Below are positions 22,523-33,877 of a stretch of DNA of 64,000 nt, in pieces. The notes beneath the pieces are model-generated. The model did no database searches, had not been told where the DNA came from, and was given only the letters and a program-made list of their open reading frames with translations. Position 1 is the stretch's first letter. Every line of letters starts with the position of its first letter. A program made the position numbers and the translations under genes. The stretch is from Posidonia oceanica (taxonomy: Eukaryota > Streptophyta > Magnoliopsida > Alismatales > Posidoniaceae): positions 18,370,001 to 18,434,000 of the forward strand of contig JAZBRS010000050.1 in assembly GCA_037176725.1 (NCBI GenBank), read 5' to 3'.

Positions 22523-25047
22523 TGTAGACACCCCAATTTTTTCAATTTTTTGTGCTGTGGGATCTCTCTCTTTGGTGGCTTCAAAACAAACTCTAAAATC
22601 AAACCCCAAAATCACATCCCTTTTCTAAGCCAAAAACCACTCTCAAAACACTAGGAAATCCACTCACAATAACCTAGAAAAACCCTAGGAAATCCACTCA
22701 CAAAAACCTAAAATCAAACCCTAAAATCACACCCAATTTCCAAACCAAAACCCTAATCCAAAACCCTAGAAAATTCTAGGAAATCCACACCCAAAGCCCA
22801 TTCCCCTTTCTTACTCTTTTTCCTTTTCTTTTTTCCTTTCTTCTTCCTTCTTCTTCTTTTTTTTTTCTTTTCTTTTCTGTTTTCAAAACAAAAACCCAAC
22901 ACCTCATCATTTTTATTTCTTTTTTCTTCTTCTCAAGCCCACACCCATTTTAGCCCAACTCTTCTCCCCTTCTACTTTTTCTCTTTTTCTTATTTTCCTC
23001 ATTTCCCAAAACCCACTTTTTTTCCTCCTTTCTTTTCTTCCTCCTCTTTATTTTCCTTCTTCTTCTTCTTCTCCCTTTTTCCCCTTTTCTTTTTTATTTT
23101 TTCTCCATTCATAGCCCACATCCAAGCCCTCTCTCCCTTTCCTCCGCTTTGTTTCCTTTTTTTTAACCTAAGCCCAGCCTATCCCCTCCATTCTCCCTTT
23201 CCTCCTTTTTTCTTTCTTTCTTTCTTTTCTCAGCCATGGCCTAGCCCATCACCAACGCCTTCTCTCTTTTTTCTTTCTTTTTTTTCTTCACTTCTCTTGC
23301 AGCCCAGCCCGTCTCCTCTTCCTCCTTTTTTCTTTTTCTCCAGCCAAGCTCGCAACCTTCCTCCTCTTCTTTCCCTCCTCTTTCAAATCCCACTGCCCAA
23401 CACTCCACTCCCTTCACTCATAGCTTCTGCACCTTCACTGCTAACGCCTCACACTCCACCTTTGCCCCCACGCCATTGTCCGGTGGTGCCCCCTCACAGC
23501 CGCAGCCTTGCCGACCTACAACAGGCGGCACAACCTCACTGCCACCCTCTTCCATTTCCTCTGCACATCCTTCCCCGCATTCGAGTGTTAAACCAGAACA
23601 AAACCCATCCTCCTTCTCCATTTCCTTCCTTTTCCCTCCACAGCCATCACTCAAAAACTGGCACACTCAATCCACACAGCACCCAACCAACTCACCAACA
23701 CATCACCACCTGCAGACTCAAGCCTCTCACAAGCCCGAACACTTCACCACACTCCACCCCAGCTCAGCACTCCACCTTCTCACTGCCATTGCCGGCGATC
23801 TTCTGCACACACCACCCCTGCCATTGCCAACAACCCATGCCTTGCCATCTCTAATTGAGTGGCCAAGGTAGACCAAAACCACCCCTCTTCAACCTTCGCA
23901 CAGGGGGAGAAGAATTTAACACACAGAGAACCCAATGGAGAGGAACAGGAGATAACCAGAACCCATTTTTCTTCTCCACAGTAACAGCCACTTCCTCGAC
24001 ACCCAACACTCAGCACAGCCACTCCAGACCCTTCCAGACACCTCCATCCTCTTCCCCATATCACTGTGATCCCAGAGAGGGAGAGAGAGCACTGGAGAGA
24101 GCCACAGCCGCAGAAATCCACCCAGAATTGCAGAAACCACCCAAAACTCCACATCTTTGCTCGGGCTCGTGAGCTCGCGCCTGAGCACTCCAGAAGCTTT
24201 GCCACAACACCACAGACGTGCTCCGATCACCGTGCCGCTTCCCTAGCCACTGCAGCGTCTCAGCAAGCCACCTGTAACCTTCCAAAGGCAACTCCACATT
24301 GCCAGCACGCGTCGGCACGCTTCAAAGGTAAATAACCTTCATTTCCCACTCAGAGCATGCCTATGATGCTTTCTAGTTAGTTTGTTTTAGGATTAGTGCC
24401 TTAGTTTAGAATTTAGCCACCGCCGCGAGGTCGTCTTCTCCGGTGAGCCTCTGCGCCTCCGCCGAGCGTCCAGTCGCTCCAGTGCAGCTCCGTTGCTCCA
24501 AGCTTCGCCCCGAGCTCCGCCAAGACGTCAGAAGTCTCCACCGCCCCTCTGCGAGCCGTTCCAGACTCTCCTCCGCCCGTGCGCTGCTCTGCAACTGCCG
24601 GAGCTCCGCCGCATGCCTCCACGCGCCACAGTGCACCAAATCCTCCCAAAGCCCACTCCGAGCTCCGCCAGACGTCCGCGAGCCGTTCCAGACCTTCTCT
24701 GGACCCCGCCGCGTGCTCCAGAGCTCCTCCCGTACGACGTCTTCTCTGCAAAAGTGCGCGAGGTCGTCCCGCCGTTCCAAACCATCTTCGGCCTCCAGAT
24801 CAGCTCTGCTACCTTTGCCGGACCTCCGAGATGCCTCCCTAGCTCCGCCAAGCTTCGCAGCAGCTCTTAGAAGCCAGACCACCTCCACCTTCCACTGCAA
24901 CAAAAGCTCCACGTCGTCAGACCGCCTCCAGCCACCAATCGCGCCGCTAAAGCCACCGGAGCCACCGGGGGAGTGCCCTCCAGCCTCCGGACACCTCGCC
25001 CTAGGCCACTGCTCGACGGACTGCCGCTGCATCGTTCATCTTCTCTG

Positions 25048-25089
25048 GTTGCGGTGCTGCAGTGTCGAAAGACACTGTAGCACTGCAAC
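25048..25089 (+). other. Long GAAA-capped hairpin in the LTR of C
   Basis: GTTGC-G-GTGCT-G-CAGTGTC is closed by a GAAA loop and pairs with GACACTG-T-AGCAC-T-GCAAC, giving 17 base pairs with three single mismatches. GAAA is a GNRA tetraloop, which is stable in RNA. It sits at the junction of the GC-rich and the TTTAGGTCC-rich LTR parts. Confidence 0.85.
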
Positions 25090-25099
25090 AGAGTAATGT

Positions 25100-26700
25100 T
25101 TTCATTTAAGTTTGGTTGATGCATTATCATTTTTTGCTTCAGTTTATTTTATTTGCATCTAGGTCCTGTGGTGGTTTGAGTTTGATTTAAATTTTGATTA
25201 AAATCTTATTGCATTACTGTTTAGTCCAGTCTGTTACTTTATTTGCATGTAGGTCCTTTGCACATGCATATCATGCATTTAAATGTTAATTTTCATACAT
25301 GCATTGCAATTAAGTCCCTTAGTTTTAGTTATTTACTTTGTAGTCCAGTTATGATTGATAACTCATTTAATTCTGCATTTTAACTTTATTACATTAAATA
25401 AAAGTACTGCATGTTCTTATATTTGCATCTGGGTCCTGTTTTGTTCTGCACTTGTTTGCATGCATTGCATTTAGGCCCCCTAGGTTTATTTTTGCTTGCA
25501 TCTAGGTCCTGCATCAATTAAAAGCATTTAATTTAGCATTTTCAACCTTATTGCATTGCATTAAAATGCTGATAGTTTTCATTTTTGCATTCCAGTCCAT
25601 CAGTTGGTTTCCATTCCATTTAATCTGCATTTTAAATCATATTGCATTGAAATAAAATGCTGCATGTTTTAATATTTGCATTTTAGTCCAACCACAGTTC
25701 ATGCATTTCATTTAAATCTGCACTTAAACTATATTGCAATGCTAAAAAAACCAGAAAAATAGTTTAATTGCAATTTAGTCCTCAGTTCATTCATTCATTT
25801 CATTTAAAGCATGTTTTAAACTATATTGCATTACAAAAAACCCCAAAAACTTGTTTTAATGGCATTTAGGTCCAGTTACATATCATGTGTGATTTAAATG
25901 TGATTTTTTAACCTTATTGCATTGTAATAAAGATCACAGGGTTTTAATATTTGCATTTAGGTCCAATCTGATTTTAGATTTGATTTAAATGTGGATTTTG
26001 AATCTTATTACATTGCAATAAAGTCCAACAAGTTTCAATTATTGCATTTAGGTCCAGATTTCTTATAACTGTGATTTAATATGCAATTTTAAACCTTATT
26101 ACAATGTAATAAAGTTCTGTGGTTTCCCATTATTGCATTTAAGTCCAGTTTTCTTATAACTGTGATTTAAATGTGATATTAAACTTTATTACATTGCAAT
26201 AAAGTCCTGCAACTTGTGTTTATTGCATTTAAGTCCTTTGCATATGCATGCATCACTTAAATTGCATTCTCAAACCACATAGCATCGTTTTAAGGTCCAA
26301 CTGTTTTCTGAAATTGCATGTCAGTCCCCTGTTTTCAACTTCTGCAAGTTTGCATGCTTTCTTTGTATTGCATTTAGGTCCTGCATGTTTCTAAAATTGC
26401 ATTTAGGTCCTTTTCTTTTTTTTTGCATGCACACCTTCCATTTAGCATTGCATTCACCCATGCATTGTTGCATTAACATTCTTGCATACATTTGCCCTGT
26501 TTTGCACACACATAGGGACATTTTGTATATAGGCCCCTACATTTACCCAAATTGCATATAGGTCCCTGTAGTTTCTTAAAATTACACTTAGGTCCCTGCA
26601 TTTGCATTTTACATGCATAGCACTCCCATATCATTGCTCATAGCACCCTTGCATGTAGAACACCCTGCATTGCACACACTTAGGGGTAATTTGCACTTAA
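25100..26700 (+). repeat. Quasi-periodic TTGCATTTAGGTCC region of the LTR
   Basis: For 1.6 kb the sequence repeats variants of TTGCATTTAGGTCC, TAAGTCC or TTTAGTCC every 40-90 bases, separated by T-rich and CATTTAAAT-type words. Homologous regions are in B (31320-32010, 52020-52650) and, reversed, in A (16380-17650). It is too diverged to be a recent tandem expansion, yet the core word persists. Confidence 0.75.
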
Positions 26701-26984
26701 GCCCCCACTTAGATCACTTTTGCTGGCCCTTGAGCCTTCTGACTTGTTTCTTGAATAACTTTTGATCGGACCGTTGGATCTTCGCGATCTAACTGCCCAG
26801 GTCTTCTTGGTTGAATGATCTTTTATTCTAACCAAAGTTATCTCAGATTAGGCCTCAGATTCTCAAGATAAGCTCATCTAAAGCACTACATAGCATTCAT
26901 TGCCTTGTCATTTGCATTGCATGCATTGTTTTTGCAATCTCTCTTCTCATACATGTAGATTAGGCTTTGCCGCACCCGCTTTCG

Positions 26985-27240
26985 CTTTCGCTTTCGCTTG
27001 CACTCTGCATCGTTTTGCATGCCAGCATCTGTTCTTTTTGCTTTAGCTTGTATTCACACCGTTTTGCGTGTCTGCATTCGTTTTCTTTTGCACTTGCATC
27101 GTTTTGCACGCCAGCATTTGTTTTCTTTCCCTTATTACCTGCATTTGCACCATTTTCCGTGCCAGCTTTCGTTTTCCCCTGCATGTCGTTTGCATCGCAT
27201 TGTTTGCACTGCTGTTTTGTTTTATCGCCTTCATTTGCAT
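26985..27240 (+). repeat. Minisatellite in the LTR of C
   Basis: Four to five diverged units of the type TTTGCATCGTTTTGCATGCC-AGCATYTGTTTTC, equivalent in position to the 50-bp minisatellite in A and the GTTTTGCGTGCC array in B. Short reading frames over it on both strands are repeat artefacts. Confidence 0.7.
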
Positions 27241-27839
27241 TGGGGCAGTGATGCTTACTGTCTGGAGTTCTCATGGACCAGAGTTTGCCCGATTCGAAAC
27301 ACAGATAGCGCTGCTGAGCACTTAGACTGCACGATTAATTCCTTGCACGCATCTTATCACTTAGAGCACCCATTTGAGCATTTAATTAGGCATTCATGGC
27401 ACTTAGGCATTCAAATCATGCGTCATCCTGCGTATGCGAGCATAAGCCTAGAAAGACCGATTCTTGGGCATGTCAGGGGTGCCTAACACCTTCCCCACGT
27501 GTAACAGGAGTCCTTATCCTTTCTCATGGCCCGCAATGACCATATTGCCCTTATCCTAGGCACGAGTCACATCATTGCATCTTATTGCATATCATTTCAT
27601 TTGCATTGCATCTTTTTGCTTGGTTTTGCGTGTTTATTCATGCATTTCCACGATTTTCCTTGTCTCCCGACTTAATAGACACGGTGACGACTCTGATTTG
27701 TCTTATCTTTCCTTTTTTCAGTGTTTTCGAGTCAAGTCTTCCTTCTCGGGTACACCCACTAATAGTGAACCTAGTTTTGATCGGTGCACGCGAGCTTTGG
27801 CATCGTGCATGGACGATCCGAACACCAGGATTACTATAG

Positions 27840-27857
27840 TGGCGACTCCACTAGGGA
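27840..27857 (+). other. Primer binding site 1 of element C
   Basis: TGGCGACTCCACTAGGGA starts two bases after the LTR end, in the expected place. It differs from B's PBS at three positions. Confidence 0.8.
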
Positions 27858-27981
27858 TTCTAGACTCCAGCTTTCGTTCTGGCTTTCTTCACTCGCTTTT
27901 TGCATCTTTGCTTGCCTTGTGCTTTTGTCTGCCTTATCTGTTTGCTCGCTTGCCTGTGTCGGTTCCCAGCGAGTCCCATAG

Positions 27982-27999
27982 TGGCGACTCTGCTGGGGA
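27982..27999 (+). other. Duplicated PBS-like site (PBS 2) of element C
   Basis: TGGCGACTCTGCTGGGGA, identical to the PBS of element B, lies 142 bases downstream of PBS 1. The duplication includes the following GCTAGACTCCAGCTTTCGTT. Here the better-matching PBS is the one away from the LTR edge. Confidence 0.85.
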
Positions 28000-28282
28000 T
28001 GCTAGACTCCAGCTTTCGTTTTGGCTTTCTCGTCGCTTGGATTTTGCATTTCTTCTGCTTGCCTTGCTTGTTTACATGCTTTATTCCTTGCTCTGCCTTT
28101 ACATGCTCTATTGCTTGTCTGTCTTTACATACTTTACTTTATTTGCTTTACATTGCTTATCATTGCTCTATTTCTTGCATTACATGTCTAAATAATCGCT
28201 TGGCACAATAATACATGCTTTTTGGATGATGAATGCTTGGTTTTACACACTTACTATGCCACTGCACATGCACATGCCAAGT
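28000..28282 (+). other. 5' UTR of element C, PBS-proximal part
   Basis: CTTTACATGCTTTATTGCTTG-like words repeat degenerately. The same type of sequence follows the PBS in A and B. It ends at the B insertion site. Confidence 0.75.
28278..28282 (+). other. Target-site duplication of element B, left copy (CAAGT)
   Basis: CAAGT precedes the LTR start. CATGT follows the right LTR at 54590-54594, one mismatch. Sequence on both sides is the same 5' UTR of element C, which supports this as the insertion point. Confidence 0.7.
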
Positions 28283-31200
28283 TGTTGACACCCCATCTTG
28301 GCAGGCTTGGATCCTTGGAGCCCTCCTGGCGATTGCTGGACTCAAACCCAAAACCAAACCCTAATCCTCTTCTTTACCCTCCAAAATCAGCCCATCTTGA
28401 CCTAAGCCTTTACCCCTCTTCCCAAGCTCAAAACCTAACCAAAACCCATAGGAAAACCCACCAACACCCACTTAGCAAGCCTACCCAAGAACCTAGAAAT
28501 TTCCAAACCTAGACCATTCCCAAAAATCCTAGAAAACCTAGGCAAAACTCCCCTTTTTCTACACCTTGAAACCCCTCCAAAACCTTCTTAGAATCAAACC
28601 AAAACTTCAGGACCAACACCTCAAACGCTAGACTGCCCACTCACCAATTTTCACCTCATTCCAAAACCCTCAAGACCCCCTTTCATCCAAATTATCCTTT
28701 TCTCTCTCCGGGATTATCATTTTCTCTCTCCTGATTATCATCTCTCTTTTCATCCCCTTTTGCCCCTTTTCTGGCCTGGCTGTGGGCCCCCTTTGTACTT
28801 CTATCCCTTCTCTACCTTATTCCTATTTTTACTTTATTTTTAGCCTTTTTCCTGAATTTTAAAAATCATTTCTCTCCAACCTATCTCTTTTCCTTTTATT
28901 TCCCTCTTTTTCCCTTTTCCTTCTTCCTTCTCTTTTCCTTTGCCTTCTTTTGCAAAAATCCATGAAAACCCCTAAAAATCTGTAAAACCCCAAAACATAA
29001 AAGGACCAAATCAGAACCCTAAGAAAAATAATTAAAAAACATTAAACAAGCAATTAAAAACCTAAACTTAACTAAATCAAACTAAAAGGAAAACCAAGCA
29101 TGTAAGCTAAAAAATGCAAAACAAATCAAAAGAAAGCACTGAAAAATCAAGGAAAAAACTAAAATAAAACCAAAACCTACCAAAAGTAAAAAACCCCATC
29201 AAAAGAATTAAAAAACAAAACCTAAAAAGAAGAATTAAAAAACAAACACTAAAACAAGTAATTAAAGAAGCAAAAGACTTAACCTAACAAACCTAAGGAA
29301 AAAACAAATTAAAAACTTAATTAAAAGGAAAAGAAAAACACATTTAAAAGACTTAAAAACACCCTATCAAACCAGAAAAATCTAACTAAAAACTCCAAGA
29401 AAAATCAACAAATAAAAATCAAAGCATAATTTAAAAGACTTAAGAAAGAAAAAAAAACCTAAGAAGACTAAGACTTAAAAACCTAAAACCAATCCTGATT
29501 AATACGAAAATAAATCCTAAAAAATCCTAATCAACGTCCTAAGTATCTAACAAGGGAAACACAATTTTTAAACAATTTAAAACAAGGTTTAACAAACATT
29601 TAATCAAGTGAAAACCAATTAAAAGCAAAACAAAAACCCTAAAACCCTAATCAAGCCCAAAACACATTAATCAACCCAAAATGGCCATTAAAAAATTTAA
29701 TTAAAACCCTAATTCACATCACAACCTTTCTAGTATTTTTGTTTATTTTTAGTTCATTTTTACTAATTTTATTTCCCCATTCTACCCTCTCTTTTTTCTT
29801 ACTTCTCTTTTTCTTTCTTTCCTTTCCTTACTGGGCCCAATCCAGCCCGTTTTTCTTTTTTTCTTTTATTTCTTTTTTTTCCGTCGGCCCGCAGCAGTCC
29901 GGCCCACGCCACTCCTTCTTCTTCCTCAGCCTTCTGCATTTTCTCCATCGGCTTTCTCCCGCGAGCTGCAACAGAGTTCCCTCCTCCATTTGAAATTTGA
30001 GCTTCCATCCAATCACCAACAGCAGCTCGCCGCTCCTCCTTCATCTCAGCGGCTTTCCGAGAGGCAATCAATGCCTGTCGTCTCGCCGACATCAGTCTCC
30101 TCTGCTGCAGTGGCCGCCGGTTGAATTCAAAAATTCCCAGCGCGCCAGCAGCCAGCCTCCCCCTGATAAAAACCAGCCATTCGACCCCCTTCATTGCCTT
30201 TTTTGCCGTCCGAGAGAGAGAGCTGAGAAATCCAGAGAATTCCCAAGCAAACTCCCCTTTCTTCTCCCTCTGATTTTCAGTAGAACTTCCCCTTCTTTCT
30301 CCTCTGAAACCAGCCCGTTCCAGCCTCGAATTCCCTTCCATTTTGATCCCCCAAGTTCACCCAGAAAACCAGCAATCCCCTCCCACCATTTCCCGGCCAT
30401 TCCACCCCTCAGAACCACCCCAGTTCACCTGAATCCACCGCAGAGCACCAACAGAAGCCAACTCCAACCCATTTCGGAATTCCCACCACCACTGAACTCC
30501 ATTTCTCCCCAAATCTTCCTAAGTTACTCGCCTGACCTCCACCTTTCAAGAGCACCTGACCTTCAGCCCTATCCTCCACCACAGACCACAAACTCCACAA
30601 CAAACACTTACCCCTCCTCCGGACCAGAAATCAAACCTGCCTTCAATCTCCCTCTACACTCTCCAAAACAGCAAACCAACCATCCGAATCGACTCTCCAG
30701 AGCTCCAGCTACCTCCCAGAGGGCTCCACTCCACCGGACGAGCAGCAACAGCCTCCCTCCATCTCCGATTCCTTTCTGAGAACCCAAAAGCGCCGGATCT
30801 TCTGTCGAGCTGCAGAACCTTCGCCTGATCGACCGAGAAGCACCAGAAGCACCCCCTGAGAAGATCCAGACCTCCGCGGGCAGCTGGCGATCGCCGCAGC
30901 GACCGGACAGACGCCGTCGACCAGCTCCGGCACTGCTGAGGTCGGGAGGACGCTCCAGACACGGACACAGGTATTTTCTTACCTTCCCCGCTCTCTCTTC
31001 TCCCCCTGTTGCTTCTCAGCCCCTTAGAAGTAAGCTTCCAAGCCCTCCAGACGCTCTTGCAGCTCACCGGTCTTCCCGTCTTCTTCGGCGCCGGTCCCCT
31101 GATCTCCGGATGCTCCGCCCCGCAGAACGGACTCCCGACGGTTCCCAGAGCTCCGCACGGTCGCCGGCTACGTCCTCCGCCGTCTCGCGCCTCCCCAAGC

Positions 31201-33858
31201 CCCCTGTGTCGGCGGTGGTGAGCGCCGGTGGCTCACTGCTATAGTGCCAGCCACCGCCGGCAAATCACTGTGCATTTATTTTCTTAGTTATAAGATTTCT
31301 GTGCTGATATTGCATGTTTGCCTTAAGTTTTTTAATTTTTGCGTTTCAGTCCTCTGTCCCTTTAATATGCTTAGTTTTTAATTAAAAACCATGCTAAATT
31401 GCTGCTTTTATCTCTGCTTTTCAGTATTTTCTTTCCAGTCCTTTTACTGTGTTGTGCTGTTGTAACTTTTTGCATTTTAGCCCTTCTGTTTTTTATTTTT
31501 GCATATAAGTCCTGCCCTAAATCAGTTCATTTAATTGCATATAGTTTACCATATGAAATTGCATTCTGCATCCCTGCATGTTTCTGATTTTGCATATAGG
31601 TCCATGCACTGTAGAAACTTAGGTTTTATTTTTAATTTTTGCATACTGCATTGCATATTTTGCCTCCTGTTTTTGCACATTTGCATTTAGGTCCATTTTA
31701 AATGGACAGTAACTGTTTTCCATGCATTTTAGCCTATTGCATTGCATTTTGGCCCCTGTTTTTTTCAAAAATTGTACATCAGTCCTTTATCAGTGTTTTC
31801 AGAGCATGTTTACCATACAAAATTGCATATCTGACCCCTGCATGATTCAAAAATCACACATAGGTCCTTGCATCTTTTAAAAGCCATGTAAAAAGACTGT
31901 TTTGCCCCTAAAGTTGCATCTTAGCTCCTATGCTTACAAAATTGCATGTAGACCCTCCACTTGCATTCCCAGACTCCCCAGAACCCAGTTTTCTAGAAAA
32001 TTTGCATTTTAGACCCCAGTTTTTTTCAAAATTGCATTCTGATTTCTTTTTGTTTTCAAAACTTCTTCCAATGCATACCCTCTTTTCAAATTAGCTTTCT
32101 GAGCCCAGTCTTTTGCAAAATAACCCTCTGCCCTCTCCTGTTTTCAAAACCCTCCTCTGTGGACCCCATCTTTTGTGAAAATTTGCATTTTAGCCCTTTT
32201 TCTTTTTCAAAAATGCTTTTGAACTCCTGTCTTTTCCAAGTTTGTTCCCCTTGTTTCTTCTTGCTTGTGCATGCATTCTGCATTCATTTAGCCTTGCATT
32301 TTAGCATCCTTTTGCACACACTAAGCACCTTTAGCTCCCCTTCACCTGGGAGGACCTTTTGCACACCCCTAGGACCTCCTGAACACCTAGATCTGCTCTT
32401 CTCCCCTGTTCTGGCCTTCCTGCCTTGAAGCTGCGATATCTTCCGATCCGGCCGTTGGATCTTCTCAAGCAAGCTGCCCAGGCGACCGCAGCGAAGCGCT
32501 CTTCAGCATGGATCAAGCAGATCTCAGATCAGGCTCCAGGATTTCCAGGTATGTCCTCCTGAACCCCTGCATTGCATTCATTTGCATGCCATTTGCATAG
32601 TTTTCCTCGTTTTCGATTTCTGTTTCTTTGAGCATGTAGAATAGGGCCTCCTCTTCTTGTCTATCAGCTCAGATCTCCATTTCGCGTTTCCCTATGTGTT
32701 TTGTGTTGAGTTTTCCCTGGATTTACCACTTAATGTGACTTTCTTCCCCCTTTTCCACGATCCGATCGCATCGCGAGCTTTGGGCAGCATGCGAGACACA
32801 CCGTGGAACGGTTGTGGGAAATGGTCGCAAAAGAGGTGGTAATCCCCCCGTTTGCTCACTCTCCCCTTTGTAGGTCTTCACACCTACCCTGGGTGGTCCT
32901 AAACAACGTCTGTTCTTACACACACATTGTTTTGCTCCTCTTTGGCATCTTCTGATCTCTTCTTTGCATTTAGCATTCGCACAGCTTTTCGAGGTTTTAT
33001 CTCGCTGTTTTGGCACCGTTTTGCGTGCCCGTTCTCGTCTTGGCACCGTTTGTACCTGCTTTGTCTTTCGCGTCGTTTTGCCGCTCGCCCTGTTTTTGGC
33101 ACAGTTTTGCGTGCCGCCTTGCTTTCTCGCCCGTTTTACGTGCCGACCTTGTCTTTTTGCATCGTTTTGCGCGCTTCCTTGTTTTTTGCCTCATTTTGCG
33201 TGCTTTACGCCGTTTTCTCTTGCATGTCAATCGCATTGCATGGCTTTGCCGTTGTTTCGCTTTTTCGCTTGCATTTGCATATAAGGCTGTGATGCTTACT
33301 ATCTGGAGTTCTCACGAGCTAGGTTTCGCCTGGTTCGGAACACAGACAGCGTAGCTGAGCATTTAGAAAGCACGTTTACTTTCCTTGCTTTGCCTCTTCC
33401 CACTTAGAGCACACCTTGAGCATTCATTTAGGCATTCATAGGCACATAGGCATTCAATCCTGCATTTCCCTGCGTATGTGAGCGTAAGCCTAGAAAGACC
33501 GATTCTCGGGCGTGTCGGGGGTGCCTAACACCTTCCCCGCACGTAACAGGAGTCCTTGCCCTGTCTTTTGGCCCGCAGTGACCATACCGCCCTTATCCTA
33601 GGCTAGAGTCATCTCTTTTGCATGTATTTGCATTTGTTTCCTTTGCATTGCTTTGCTTTGCATTTCTTGCTTGGTTTTGCGTGTTAATTCATGCATTTCC
33701 CCCGGTTTTCCTTGTCTCCCGTTAATAGACATGGTGGCGACTCTGATTTGTCTTATCTTTCTCTTTTCTCCTCGATTTCAAGCGTTGTCGAGTCGAGCCT
33801 CTTCCTCGGATCCAATCGCCGCTAAATAGCGAGCCTAATTCCGATCGGGATCGCTATA
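28283..33858 (+). mobile_element. 5' LTR of element B (5.58 kb)
   Basis: TGTTGACACCCC to GATCGCTATA, where the right LTR ends GCTACA. In order it holds a CCCTAA-rich start, a C/T tract, an AAAACCTAAA-rich stretch (28950-29720), a GC-rich block (29890-31200), a branched hairpin (31210-31259), a TTTAGGTCC-rich part, a block with GGCCGTTGGATC (about 32448), a CAGGTATGTCC splice-donor-like site (about 32545), a minisatellite (33000-33235), and the conserved block 33480-33610. I could not place a convincing TATA box. Long ORFs on both strands at 29799-31067 are conserved only because the LTRs are near-identical. Confidence 0.93.
31210..31259 (+). other. Three-way-junction fold in the left LTR of B
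   Basis: A 9-bp stem CGGCGGTGG/CCACCGCCG encloses two hairpins, TGAGC-GCCGGTG-GCTCA and CACT-GCTAT-AGTG. The identical fold is in the right LTR at 51906-51955. It occupies the place of the single hairpins in A and C. Confidence 0.8.
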
Positions 33859-33859
33859 G

Positions 33860-33877
33860 TGGCGACTCTGCTGGGGA
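33860..33877 (+). other. Primer binding site of element B
   Basis: TGGCGACTCTGCTGGGGA starts two bases after the LTR end. I associate this type with tRNA-Arg priming in Ogre and related elements; the exact tRNA should be confirmed by matching to the host tRNA set. Confidence 0.88.

Larger units (their letters stand above)
22523..27838 (+). mobile_element. 5' LTR of element C (5.3 kb)
   Basis: TGTAGACACCCC to TTACTATA, followed by one base and the PBS. The order of parts is CCCTAA-rich start, polypyrimidine tract (22800-23340), GC-rich block (23400-25040), hairpin (25048-25089), TTTAGGTCC-rich part (25100-26700), a block with GATCGGACCGTTGGATC (about 26765), minisatellite (26985-27240), then the conserved GGTGCCTAACACCTTCCCC block (27445-27565). 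The final CA is TA here, probably a mutation. Overlapping long ORFs on both strands in 23297-25096 are compositional and lack homology to known domains. Confidence 0.85.
22523..28282 (+). mobile_element. Element C, left piece: 5' LTR, duplicated PBS and start of the 5' UTR
   Basis: It begins TGTAGACACCCC at 22523 inside D's LTR (adjacent candidate target site ACAGG, 22518-22522) and is interrupted at 28282 by insertion of element B. The continuation resumes at 54590. The right LTR and almost all coding sequence are missing, so no target-site match can be tested. Confidence 0.82.

Noticed and set aside
23297..25096. Several 100-217 codon frames on both strands in the LTR of C, and similar ones at 17673-18864, 29799-31067 and 50495-51763.
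   Set aside because: They fall in the GC-rich or pyrimidine-rich LTR blocks, overlap each other on both strands, and show only compositional bias (Ser/Pro/Arg). Conservation between the B copies reflects LTR duplication.
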